Below, piece by piece: positions 35,553 through 48,500 of a DNA stretch of 64,000 bases. The position numbers and the translations under genes are program-made. The stretch comes from Ampullaceana balthica (taxonomy: Eukaryota > Mollusca > Gastropoda > Lymnaeidae): positions 4,657,765 to 4,721,764 of the forward strand of contig CALYLW010000016.1 of assembly GCA_944989445.1 (NCBI GenBank), in the 5' to 3' direction. The notes under the pieces were generated by a model that saw only the letters and a list, made by a program, of their open reading frames with translations, had not been told where the DNA came from and did not search any database. Position 1 is the stretch's first letter; each line of letters begins with the position of its first letter.

Positions 35553-36765
35553 TATTGGGGAGTGGCTAGAATGAGACAAGGGAGGGGTGTGATGGGGAGT
35601 GGCTAGAATGAGACAAGGGAGGGGAGTGATGGGGAGTGGCTAGAATGAGACAAGGGAGGGGTGTGATGGGGAGTGGCTAGAATGAGACGAGGGAGGGGTG
35701 TGATGGGGAGTGGCTAGAATGAGACAAGAGAGGGGTGTGATGGGGAGTTGCTAGAATGAGACAAGGGAGGGGTGTGATGGGGAGTGGCTAGAATGAGACA
35801 AGAGAGTGGTGTGATGGGGAGTGGCTAGAATGAGACAAGGGAGGGTGTGATGGGGAGTGGCTAGAATGAGACAAGAGAGGGGTGTGATGGGGAGTGGCTA
35901 GAATGAGACAAGAGAGGGGTGTGATGGGGAGTGGCTAGAATGAGACAAGAGAGTGGTGTGATGGGGAGTGGCTAGAATGAGACAAGGGAGGGTGTGATGG
36001 GGAGTGGCTAGAATGAGACAAGAGAGGGGTGTGATGGGGAGTGGCTAGAATGAGACAAGGGAGGGGTGTGATGGGGAGTGGCTAGAATGAGACAAGGGAG
36101 GGGTGTGATGGGGAGTGGCTAGAATGAGACAAGAGAGGGGTGTGATGGGGAGTGGCTAGAATGAGACAAGAGAGGGGTGTGATGGGGAGTGGCTAGAATG
36201 AGACAAGGGAGAGGTGTGATGGGGAGTGGCTAGAATGAGACAAGAGAGGGGGATGTGATGGGGAGTGGCTAGAATGAGACAAGGGAGGGGTGTGATGGGG
36301 AGTGGCTAGAATGAGACAAGGGAGGGGGATGTGATGGAGAGTGGCTAGAATGAGACAAGGGCGGGGTGTGATGGGGAGTGGCTAGAATGAGACAAGGGAG
36401 GAGGATGTGATGGGGAGTGGCTAGAATGAGATAAGGGAGGGGGTGTGATGGGGAGTGGCTAGAATGAGACAAGGGAGGGGGTGTGATGGGGAGTGGCTAG
36501 AATGAGACAAGGGAGGGATGTGATGGGGAGTTGCTAGAATGAGACAAGGGAGGGGGTGTGATGGGGAGTGGTTAGAATGATACAAGAGAGGGGGGTGTGA
36601 TGGGGAGTGGCTAGAATGAGACAAGGGAGGGGTGTAATGGGGAGTGGCTAGAATGAGACAAGAGAGGGATGTGATGGGGAGTGGCTAGAATGAGACAAGG
36701 GAGGGGTGTGATGGGGAGTGGCTAGAATGAGACAAGAGAGGAGTTAGATGGGGATTGGCTAGAAT
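35553..36765. repeat. About 36-bp minisatellite, about 34 copies
   Basis: GATGGGGAGTGGCTAGAATG plus AGACAAGGGAGGGGTGT, with length variants of 34-37 bp caused by changes in the G-run. Strong purine bias on the + strand. Minus-strand open frames (SHSSHSPSHP) are artefacts. Confidence 0.95.
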
Positions 36766-36853
36766 TATAGTTGTATGACATATAGATTTAAGGTACATTA
36801 ATCAACATTGTAAATTGTCAAGAATAAACTGTTGGAATTGTAAGGATAATCTT

Positions 36854-36859
36854 TTTATT
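36854..36859 (-). terminator. Possible poly(A) signal of the DCC-like gene
   Basis: AATAAA on the minus strand, about 620 bp past the stop codon at 37477. The intervening 36766-37476 is AT-rich 3' UTR-like sequence with no other feature. Confidence 0.3.
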
Positions 36860-37476
36860 CCATATTTTTGTTTGGTTAGCCCAAAAATAAGTTTTAAAAT
36901 TTTAACAAGTGACATCTGGGAAACTGTACCAAACAGTAGAAAGTTCTTTTGAACACAATCCTAGAACAGATTCAGCAGTCAAAAATCACTAACATGTTTA
37001 TCAATGCCAAGTTAACTGTCAAATACCAATGTCATTTAAAGTTACTTGCTAAGAACTTATAAGAAATATACTTAAAGAGACACTTGATATTGACTGACTC
37101 AGGAAAAGGCAGAGTTAAAATTATACAATAAATACTGATCTAAAAACAAAGTTTGCTTATTTCCAGGTACTCTATGAATGAGATGTCAAATTTATGGCAG
37201 TGTCTAGTTTCAAGTTTTTGTACATCTTTCTGTCAATGTTGTTTTCTGAATTTCAATCAACATCTAAACAATATTATTTCTTCCAATGTCTGTTTCTGGC
37301 AATTTCTATTTCTATGCTTCTTTTTCAACAAGTTATTTGCCTGGAAATCAATGAACCCTAACTACAGTTCAACTGGAACTTCACCAAGTCTACAATCAAA
37401 CAGATAATGGAAAAGAAAAATGTCACTTTCATGCATGTTAATGTCTAAAAATATCTCTATTATCAATATTTAAACC

Positions 37477-38174
37477 TTAGTTAAACTGGCTATCTGGCTT
37501 GTCAATAGTATCTATATGCGCCAGGTTGTCATGCTCCTGGCCATCTGGCTTGTCAATAGTATCTATATGCGCCAGGTTGTCATGCTCCTGGCCATCTGAC
37601 TTGTCAATAGTATCAACATCTGGAAGATGTCTCTCTGTCAACTTTTCATCCCTGTCAACACCAGCGTCATAACTCTGGCCTTGAACTGCGACATTCCCAG
37701 ACGTGTTGTTTCCCTCGTAACCCACAGAGTCATTCCCTCCCATACCACTGCTCTCTTCCCACCCGTAAGTTGGATTGTAATCCATGTCATCTTCAATAGG
37801 TGAATCCATGCCATCCTCTTGAGGTAAAACTCTAGCCTCGTCTAAGCTGGTTTGATTAATTCTATTATCATGAGAGCTGTTGTCAAAGTATTTTGTTGAC
37901 GGTATGACGGGATCAATACCAAGGGTGACAACTTGTATGTTGCTGGCGGTTGATGTAATAAATCTCTCGTTGGTGGTGTTGGTTGGAGTGACACCAAGTG
38001 TGACAACTTGAATGTTGCTGGCGAAAGTGTCACCGTAGTGGCTTGTTGATGGTGTGTCCACACCAGGGCTGAATGTAACTTTGCTGTGTTTGCTGTTGTT
38101 GACACTGGTCATGGCTCCTGCAGTTGTCTGTTCAAATGAAGGCTTTTTAGTGGACTTTTCATGGGCTTTAGGAG
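37477..38174 (-). CDS. DCC-like last exon: acidic Ser/Thr-rich C-terminus
   Basis: Acceptor AACATTTCCTCAG. It enters in phase 1 (PEN-APKAHEKSTKK) and runs 232 codons to TAA (37477-37479). It is rich in Ser, Thr, Asn and Asp. It contains an internal duplication SNIQVVTLG (about 37900-38030) and a 57-bp tandem duplication encoding HIDTIDKPDGQEHDNLA at the end. No hydrophobic segment and none of the DCC P1-P3 motifs are seen. It could be an extracellular linker if further 3' exons exist, but no convincing donor precedes the stop. Confidence 0.75.
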
Positions 38175-41100
38175 CTGAGGAAATGTTTTGTTGGTGTGGT
38201 AATAAATTGTTAGATTGGTAGCAAGTACAAAATGTAAACAAAATTCAATTTTAAAATAATAATAGTCTAAAATGTTCACTATTATTTTAGGTGTTTTGAA
38301 CACATATCCCTATAAAAAGTGGTGTCAATGGCATATGACTGGAGTGGTGTCAATAGGATATGACTGGAGTGGTGTCAATGGGAAATGACTGGAGTGGTGT
38401 CAATGGGATATGACTGGAGTGGTGTCAATGGCATATGACTGGAGTGGTGTCAATGGCATATGACTGGAGTGGTGTCAATGGGATATGACTGGAGTGGTGT
38501 CAATGGCATATGACTGGAGTGGTGTCAATGGCATATGACTGGAGTGGTGTCAATGGCATATGACTGGAGTGGTGTCAATGGGATATGACTGGAGTGGTGT
38601 CAATGGGATATGACTGGAGTGGTGTCAATGGCATATGACTGGAGTGGTGTCAATAGGATATGACTGGAGTGGTGTCAATGGCATATGACTGGAGTGGTGT
38701 CAATGGGATATGACTGGATACATAAGATAATTTGTAGTGTACCTAAGTGAGAATTACTCAACATAAGAGAAGAGCAGTCTCATTAGACGACTGATTTAAA
38801 TGAGAGAACCTTGGTTTGAAACCAACAAAGTGACAAGAAAATAATTCCAATTATTGTCTTAGTTGAATATTGTTTAGATTTAAAAAAATAATTTGACTAG
38901 ATCCAATGAGTGGCCACTAAAGGTAAAAAAGCTGGAAGAATTACAATATCTATTCCCCCCCCCCGCCCCCCAGAGTGGAGTAGAGGGGTGTTTTAAATCA
39001 ACATGGAAATAGTAGAATTTAAGTTTCATCAATAGACTTTTTTCATTAGATTTGAATTTGAACTCAGAAATGGATAAATTCTAATGATAAATTGAACAAC
39101 TGTTGTTATTAGGTCACATGCCTGGTGATAATGACAAGAAATGAATGTTGAAAGTGAGATGTCATCTGCACAAGGGATGGGGTCCAACAAAATAATGACA
39201 AGAAATGAATGTTGAAAGTGAGATGTCATCTGCACAGGGGATGGGGTCCAACAAAATAATGACAAGAAATGAATGTTGAAAGTGAGATAGTCATCTGCAC
39301 AATGGATGGGGTCCAACAAAGTAATGACAAGAAATGAATGTTGAAAGTGAGATGTCATCTGCACAAGGGATGGGTTCCAACAAAATAATGACAAGAAATG
39401 AATGTTGAAAGTGAGATGTCATCTGCACAAGGGATGGGGTCCAACAAAATAATGACAAGAAATGAATGTTGAAAGTGAGATAGTCATCTGCACAATGGAT
39501 GGGGTCCAACAAAGTAATGACAAGAAATGAATGTTGAAAGTGAGATGTCATCTGCACAAGGGATGGGTTCCAACAAAATAATGACAAGAAATGAATTTTG
39601 AAAGTGAGATGTCATCTGTACAAGGGACGGGGTCCAACAAAATAATGACAAGAAATGAATGTTGAAAGTGAGATAGTCATCTGCACAAGGGATGGGGTCC
39701 AACAAAATAATGACAAGAAATGAATGTTGAAAGTGAGATAGTCATCTGCACAGGGGATGGGGTCCAACAAAATAATGACAAGAAATGAATGTTGAAAGTG
39801 AGATAGTCATCTGCACAGGGGATGGGGTCCAACAAAACAATGAAAAGAAATGAATGTTGAAAGTGAGATAGTCATCTGCCCAGGGGATGGGGTCCAACAA
39901 AATAATGACAAGAAATGAATGTTGAAAGTGAGATAGTCATCTGCACAGGGGATGGGGTCCAACAAAACAATGACAAGAAATGAATGTTGAAAGTGAGATG
40001 TCATCTGCACAGGGGATGGGGTCCAACAAAATAACTGGGTGGGGCAGAGGGAGAGGAGTATGTCTTTTAGTGTATGTAATATATAGATGATAACTAAGAG
40101 GAAAACTCTTGTGTAAATATAAAATTATAGGGAATATTGAAAATATCCTGCAAGTTGAAATGAAAAAATAGACATTAAAAGGAATTTTTGAGCTGATATC
40201 TAACAAAGTGTATCAATTAGATATCAATTAGCAAAGATATCTACAAAAAATTGTAATAAAGTAACAGTCTCATCAATAAATCTCCATACATCAACAACTC
40301 ACTCACCATTTTCAGGTGTAGAATATTTAACTACACTGCTGTAAGGCCCATAACCTGTAACATACCTTGCCTGTACCTGAGACGTACAAAATTAAAATGA
40401 GTGGCTATAAAATCCATTGTTTTTGCTAAAATACTCAATGCAATAAAGAGAACCCAAAATAAAGGCCTTAATGTTATTGATATCCAATTTGGCAATGTTA
40501 CACAAAGAAATAAACTTCTCAAACAACTCCATTTCAGAATTATTTTTTTTTACTTTTATACATACTTTAAAGAATTTTAAAAATACTGTATGTTTATTTT
40601 TTGTATTTTAAAAAAATTTTAATTTTATATTAAGAGTTTAATTCTTCAGATGCTTGCAATTTTTTTAATGGTCTTTCATTCTCATTAAATTGTTCAATTA
40701 TTTTGAACAGTATGATTTAGTTCAAATAGAATTACAGTCGAACCCACTTAACTCGAGCTCGGTTAACTCGCCCACCCCATTATGTCGACATTTTTAATTG
40801 GAACCGCCAAATTATCTCTTTGTCTTAGCATTTTCTCGTCGTTTAATTCGATTTTTTAAAGTCACCGAAACCTCATAACACGAGCACAAAAAAGGGTCAA
40901 ATTTGCCACTTAACGTTGGTTATCTCGATCCCCATGACCAATCACCAGCTTTTGAAAATGTTAGCTATGATTATTTTATAACCAAGGGAAGGGACCAATT
41001 TTCTGCCTCATAAGGGTCTGCTGGTGACGTCACAGCCCGCTTGCTCAGCGCTGTTACTTCTGGTGCTATGCTTCGGTAACTAAGCGAATACATTTTTTTA

Positions 41101-42512
41101 AAAAAAATCGGTCACTAGCGAACTCCACAAACAGTGATGACGTGTATTTTTATATTTATAGACCAGAATATTATTATTATTAAGAAAACACTTTGATTTT
41201 GATGTCACGTTCGCTCACGTGTTGGCTCTGGTATTCTGCCGTAACACAACAAAAAATTAACTCCGACTAAGTCCTGATAAAACGGAGTAAACAGTCATAA
41301 TAAGATGGAACTTATTTAAATACCATATTATGTTTCACTCGTCAACTTGTCAGAATTATTGAATTTTGCACACGATGATCCCCCCCACCCAATAGGGTTG
41401 GTTTTATGGGGGGGTTGAGCTACACTGGCCATTTACCAAGACATGCTCTGACTCAATTTAAAAAGAAAAATGTTCCTTCCCCCAACCCACTGTAGATGTA
41501 TAACAGTGGGGGAGGGGAGGGAAGGTGTCTCTTCTCGCGGTCTTGTATTGGTATGTCAAAGCAAGAGGCTTCCTTTTATATAAACACTAGCAAAATCCCT
41601 GCACTCCGCTGCGGAAGTTAGAATTTTAGTAAGCGTTGAAAACCCGTTTCATACCAATTCAAAACACCAATAGATTTCAGTCTGAATCATGATCGATATA
41701 CTTGTTTGTCATTATTTGTCAAAGTCGTGTAAAATTAAATGGGTACTAAAATGACATTACGGGCCCCCGTGCAAAATGGATGCAGGATGTGCATATCTCA
41801 TAAGGTCTGAGGATTTCAATCTAGGTCATGATAGAGAAATGTGACTATATTTATTTAAATTATTTTTTAAGGTAACAAAGCTTTAAATGTTTACGAAAAA
41901 AAATATTTTGGGTCCCAGCCCCAAAGGAAAAGACGCTAGAAGTTCATTACCCTATATTAATTTTATTTTATTTTTAAAATCAAATTTGGCCATAGTTCAT
42001 CCATTTACCTAGTAGCCACATTTTAAATTACCTTTTATATAACTAATGTTAAAATATGGCAACGGGCCCCCAGCCCGGAATAAGTGGTGTTCTTAAAACT
42101 TTTACTTTTAATGCCAGAAACCTTCGATGGAGCGTACCCAAAAACTTCCTAAAGTTTAATGGCCGTGGGATGAATAAAATACATTTACAATTAATACGTC
42201 TTTAAAAAAAAACTACAATAAGGGCCAGGGGCCCTATCGGGGTAATATGTATAGTTCAAAACAACAGCTTATTTCAATTTGGATTATGATGAATATAGAT
42301 ATCTATTTGTTAGTAAACATTTTTTTTTAAAAATGAGTGAAATCGAATGGTTAAAATGTCTTAAACGTTTACAAAAAAAGGAGATTACGGGGCCCTAGGC
42401 TACAAAATATTGAAAAAATATAATTTTAATGCCCTAACGAATTTTAATATAGGCCATCAAGTTTTTATCTTCCAAGTTTTGTAAAAATACATTTACACAG
42501 TATCCAAAGTGT

Positions 42513-42576
<64 letters not shown>

Positions 42577-45500
42577 GTTGTAATTTAGCTCTTATAAGTT
42601 AAAAATATTACCTTTGTGTCCTGGGCCCCCAGTGAGTGATCATTAAACCAAAATAAAAAATTCGCCTGTTACCATTCCGGGAGTGTACTCAACAACTTCT
42701 TAAAATTTCATGCTTCTAACTACACGGGAAAATGGAGAATCTGTGATGATTAACTTTTTATGTAAGAACAAAAATTGGGCTCCCGGCCCCCAGTGAGTGA
42801 AAATTTAAATATTTGTTGGCATGTTACCATCGCGGGAGTGTACTCAATAATTTCCAAAAGTTTCACGCTTTTACCTACACTGGAAATCAGAGAATTAGAT
42901 TTGAGTCAGTTTTTATATAAGAAAAAGTACATTTGAGTGATAATTTAAATATTTCTTTTGCATGCTACCATCGAGAGAGTGGACTCAACAAATTCCCAAA
43001 GTTTCATATTTCTACCTATACGGGAAAGTGGAGAATAAGGCGATTTTCAGTATAAGGAAAAAACGCTCTTGGACCCCCGGCCCACATGAGAGTGAATTTT
43101 AACATTCTTTTAGGCCAATTTGCAATGCGAGAGGGTACTTAACAACTTCCCAAAGTTTCATGCTTTTACCTACACGGGGAGTTGGAGAATTCGTGATGAG
43201 TCAGTTTTTAATATTAGAAAAAACTTCTTTTGGGCCCCCGGCCCCCAGTAAGTGTTAATTGAAATAGTTTTTCCACCTGGTACCATTGCAGAAGTGTTCT
43301 GATCAACTACCCCAAGTTTCATGCTTCTACCTACACGGGAAATATGAGAATTTTTTATTTTCAGTTTTTATGTAGCTCATTTAAGGAAAAACTTCAGTTG
43401 GGCCCCCGGCACCCAGTCTTTGATAATTTAAATATTTTTTCTCCCGTTACCATCGCTGGATTGTACTCAACAACGTCCCAAAGTTTCATGCTTCTGCCTA
43501 CTCGGGAAATAGGAGAATTAGTGATTTTCAAATGATTATACAGCCCATAGAAGGAAAAAAACGATTTTGGGCCCCGGGCCCCCATGAAGGTGAATTTTAA
43601 AATTCTTTTTCGCCATTTGTCATCAAGAGAGGCTACTTGACAACTTCCCTAGGTTTCATGCTTCTACCTACACGGGAAATCTGAGAATTAGTGATGAGTC
43701 AGTTTTAATATAAGAAAAAACTTCATTTGGGCCACCGGCCCCCAGTCTTTGATAATTTAAATATTTTTTCTCCCGTTACCATCGCTGGATTGTACTCAAC
43801 AATATCCCAAAGTTTCATGCTTCTGCCTACTCGGGAAATAGGAGAATTTGTGATTTTCAAATGATTATATAGCCCATAGAACGAAAAAAACGATTTTGGC
43901 CCCCCCGCCCCCATGAAGGTGAATTTTAAAATTCTTTTTCGCCATTTGTCGTTGAGAGAGGCTACTTGACAACTTCCCAAGGTTTCATGCTTCTATCTAC
44001 ACGGGAAATCCGAGAATTAGTGATGAGTCAGTTTTTTATATAAGGAAAAATCTTCATTTGGGCCGCCTGCCCCCAGAAAGTGATAATTTAAATAATTTTT
44101 CTCTCGTTACCATCGCAGCATTGTACTCAACAACTTCCTAAAGTTTCATGCTTCTACCTACAGGGGAAAAATGAGAATTTGTGATTTTCAGTTTTTATAT
44201 AGCTCATATAAGGAAAAAACTTAATTTGGGCCCCCGACCCCCAGTCTTTGATAATTTAAATATTTTTTCTCCCGTTACCATCGCGGGATTGTACTCAACA
44301 ACTTCCCAAAGTTTCATGCTTCTGCCTACTCGGGAAATAGGAGAATTGGTGATTTTCAAATTTTATATAGGCCATATAAGGAAAAAAAACGTTTTTAGGC
44401 CCCCGGCCCCCATGAGTGTTATTTTTAAAATTCTTTTACTCCAATTTTCGTCGCGAGAGGCTACTCAACAACTTCCCAAAGTTTCATGCTTCTACCTACA
44501 CGGGAAGTTGGAGAATTAGTGATGAATCAGTCAGTGAGTGAGGGCTTTGCCTTTTATTAGTATAGATCAAAGACCTTTCAAGCCATCCCCCCCCCCACCA
44601 CCCTCATTATCCCTAACTAGAAAACTCCGTAACTTGCTTGCCCCCCCGCCCCCCGTCCCTTTGAGTTCACTTAGAGCGGTCCGACTGTAGTAATAGCCGT
44701 GACCTTTGACCGGGGTTCACATCAAGCTCTCCTACAGTGCCTCGACAACTAAGCAAATTAAAATAATTTTTAAAAAAAGCATTCCTTAGCCGTAGGCGAA
44801 GTAGACTAATAGTGATGACGTGTATATTATTTAGATACCGGAATAGGGAGAAAGCGATTTGAAGTCACCGTCGCTCAACACAACAAAAACGAACCCCGTG
44901 GTAAAAAGCTATTACGGGCTTACTGAAGTTGCAGCTGAATAAATTATTTAAATTCCGAGGACTTAAAGCAAACTTAAATAAATAAGCCTAAACATTTTTA
45001 AAGATGAGTGTAAGCGGTCTTTCGATAGTCGTAACTACGGTAAACACTAGTCCTAGCGTAATAGTAGTCAATTATTAATAAATATATTTATTTGAATATT
45101 GATTGTTTTCCTTGGTCCTTATACAAATAAATGCCTTGGTATTTATTAGTAATAAACTTACACTAAGATTATGACTTTAATTATAATTACATCATTAGTA
45201 TTAGTATTAAATAGCATGAAAAAATAAAGTTCAAGGACGAACGAGCAAATGAACTAGAACTAGAGCCTCAGTCAGAGCCGAGTCACTAATTCATTTACAT
45301 AAATCATACCCGCAAGGACATTCCATTTCGCATAATATAATATATCACATAATTTAACATTATATTGATATTTCCTATATTCCGATACGATTCTGATTAA
45401 TCGTCCCATCACTAATTAACGCACAACACGTATATACAGAAATTTCAAGCGCATGTTAATATTTTGCCGCCATATTGGTTTTTGTTTTAACTTGTTCATC

Positions 45501-48500
45501 GGTTATCTCGATGCCATTTTTCATACCACAACGCCGTCGACTTAACCGGTTTCGACTGTAACAATACAGAATTAGCTAAAAGTAATAGGCCAGATTTTGT
45601 TCATATAAAATAAATTATTGATATTTAATGAAAGAAATATTGAAAAGTGTTTTCAGATGAAATTAGCTGAAAATAAAATATGTTGATTCTAGCATTAACT
45701 TAAAAGAAAAAAATAAATTATGGAGTAATAAATTAATAAAAATTTTAATGCAGTGAAATGCCAATTCAAACTGACTAGCAAAAACATAATGTCATTACCT
45801 TGAAGTAATATGTTGTGTTGTAAAGTAGGCTGCCAATGCTAATCTCTAAACCTACCTTGAAGTAATATGTTGTGTTGTAAAGTAGGCCACCAATGCTACT
45901 CTCTAAACCTACCTTGAAGTAATATGTTGTGTTGTAAAGTAGGCCACCAATGCTACTCTCTAAACTAGTCTCACTCTGACCCAGCCAATCAGCATTTTCC
46001 TTTTTGACATCATCAGTATACAAAACAATGTAGCCTGTAACATATACAAAATAGTATTAGATGATATTTTTTACACATCAAATTTTTTAATAGTTGTATA
46101 TAATTTATTATTATTTGATGCAATCTTAAAATGTTATCATTACTCAGTAAATCTATATTAAGTTTTATAAATAAGACACCATTCATAAAATTCTTAAAGT
46201 AATAAAGATTTAAAGGTTAAAAAATAGATAAGACTTGGGCCGAGGTCCTGGGGTAGAATCACGATCTTAGTCTTTGTCTGATTCAAAAATATTTGTAAGA
46301 AGTAGCAACATTTGGTTCCACTTGCCAATGATTGGGGCCAAAGAGATTTGTGGAACTGTCCACATGACCTTGACTGTTGTGAACAAATTGAAATGTGTGG
46401 CTTGGATTCTGACTGTAGGTGGGGCAGCTCTTCTGTCTGGTGGTGTATACAAACAACAGCTAATAATGACTAAATAATAACATATTAAGTAAATACGCAA
46501 GACTACCTATATGAGTAAAACACAAATATATGAATACCACAGATAACCATATGATACCAATGACATCCATATGATACAACAAATAAGCTTACATTACCAC
46601 AGACAACCCATACAGGTACTAAAGAACCTAAATGCAACCTATAGACAAACCATACCAGTAACACAAACAATCAATATGATTATCGTAAATAACATATATG
46701 AATATCTTAAACAATTATAGATCTTAGCATTTTATATATATGAACACCTCAAAAAATTATAAATGTCAACATTTTAGAAATATGAATACTTCAAACAATG
46801 ACAGATGCCAACATTATTTGACAGATGCCAACATTCAGGGGCGGATTAAGACTGCACGGGGCCCCTGGCTGCAATTCAAACTGGGGCCCTATCCAGCCAG
46901 CGTCCCTTTAAATAAAATGATTGCTGACAACTAATAATTTAAGACTATAACTGTAACTTGTAACTAAATCGTCCATTAGTTCCTTTCTCATAATTTTTCT
47001 GTACTACGGGATCGGATTCATCAAAAAACCGAACACAAAGAAATAACTGTTCGCCGGCATCGTAAAATTGAGTGTAAAAAGATAGTTTTAAAAAAAATAA
47101 AGCCAAATTAAAAAAAAATTATAACCCAACTGGGATTCGAACATGACACCGCTTGCACTACAAGCCTGTAGTCTGCGACAAGACCACCAGAACTTGATGC
47201 GAAAGCCACATTTAAAAAATATAAAAAGTATTTACAATCGGGTCCGAATAGCGATCAGATTAATACATAAGATTTTATTAATTTACTTAATTTATCATAA
47301 TTTTAGGGATTCATGCAAAAATTTGTCCACCTTTATTATAAAATATACTAAATTTTGGGGCCCCTAAATCATCGGGGGCCCCTGGCTTTAGCCCGTTCAG
47401 CCCCCCTCTTAATCCGCCATAGCCAACATTATTTGACAGATGCCAACATTGTTTACCTGTAGGTGGATTGTAGGTAACAGTGTTGCTCAAAGGCCCATAA
47501 CCAGCCTTATTTCTTGCTTGTAGTTTGAAGTAGTAAATGGTGTGGGGAGTTATGTCCCCTATTTTAGCCTCCTTTTTCTTGGTTGTCATGACGACCCACA
47601 GCTTGGTGTCAAGTGTTGGATTATGGGTCAGGTAGATGATGTATTCTGTACAAACCAGATTTCTTGGGTTATATTCTTTCAGATGCATAATATTTACTTT
47701 AGATGTACATATTATTAAATAACAAATATTGAATAAGTTAAGGCTGATTTGATGTAAAATAAAAAAACCAATAATATGAATATATAAAGATTTTAAAAAG
47801 GAAAGCACATGTATTCAGAACTTGAAAGAAGAACAAAAAAAAATAGACAAAGTATAGTTCCTGAAGTACTAGCAGATCTGTTTAAAAATAACTTAAAGAA
47901 CAACATTGACAAGGAGATATTTTTATCTTCTAATGACCATAGCATGACTTGTGGTCAACTGACCTTCTATCACACCATTGGAGGACTTGTGGTCAACTGA
48001 CCTTCTATAACACTATTGCATGACTTGTGGTCAACTGACCTTCTATAACACTATTGCATGACTTGTGGTCAACTGACCTTCTATAACACTATTGCATGAC
48101 TTGTGGTCAACTGACCTTCTATAACACTATTGCATGACTTGTGGTCAACTGACCTTCTATAACACTATTGCATGACTTGTGGTCAACTGACCTTCTATAA
48201 CTCCATTGGATGACCTTGGCTCTGTCCATGACAAGAGAATATAATTGAGTTGACTAGGATGTTTTGATGCTACTATATTTTCTGGGGCTGAGCTTGGGGC
48301 TGTAGAAATATTGGATGTGTAAAGACAATTATATATGTACCACAGTTTCTGTGTGGAATCTTTGGGGCTGTAGAAATATTGGATGTGATAAGACAATTAT
48401 ATATGTACCACAGTTTCTGTGTGGAATCTTTGGGGCTGTCGAAATATTGGATGAGCTGAAAGATATTTGGTAATAAAAAAATAATTCCAATGGGTGATGG

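Larger units (their letters stand above)
40735..45558. mobile_element. pogo/Tigger-like DNA transposon composite
   Basis: The inverted ends CAGTCGAACCCACTTAACTC and ...GACTTAACCGGTTTCGACTG are flanked by TA on both sides (40733-40734, 45559-45560), as in pogo/Tigger (Tc1-mariner) elements. A further terminal-like sequence GGTCCGACTG/TA lies at 44679-44689. The stretches 40960-41300 and about 44690-44930 are diverged copies of each other (AGTGATGACGTGTAT, CACAACAAAAA). The whole is therefore two related copies or an internal duplication. No transposase reading frame was found. Confidence 0.65.

Noticed and set aside
35553..36765. Minus-strand SHSSHSPSHP-type open frames
   Set aside because: Translation of the 36-bp minisatellite only; no gene structure.
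37153..37407. + strand open frame with hydrophobic stretch as a possible TM exon
   Set aside because: It is on the opposite strand to the DCC-like gene and lies in its 3' UTR-like region, with no splice sites linking it to the + gene.
43344..44519. Short open frames repeating FSPVTIAGLYSTTSQSFMLL
   Set aside because: They are translations of the 140-170-bp satellite in both orientations and change frame between units.
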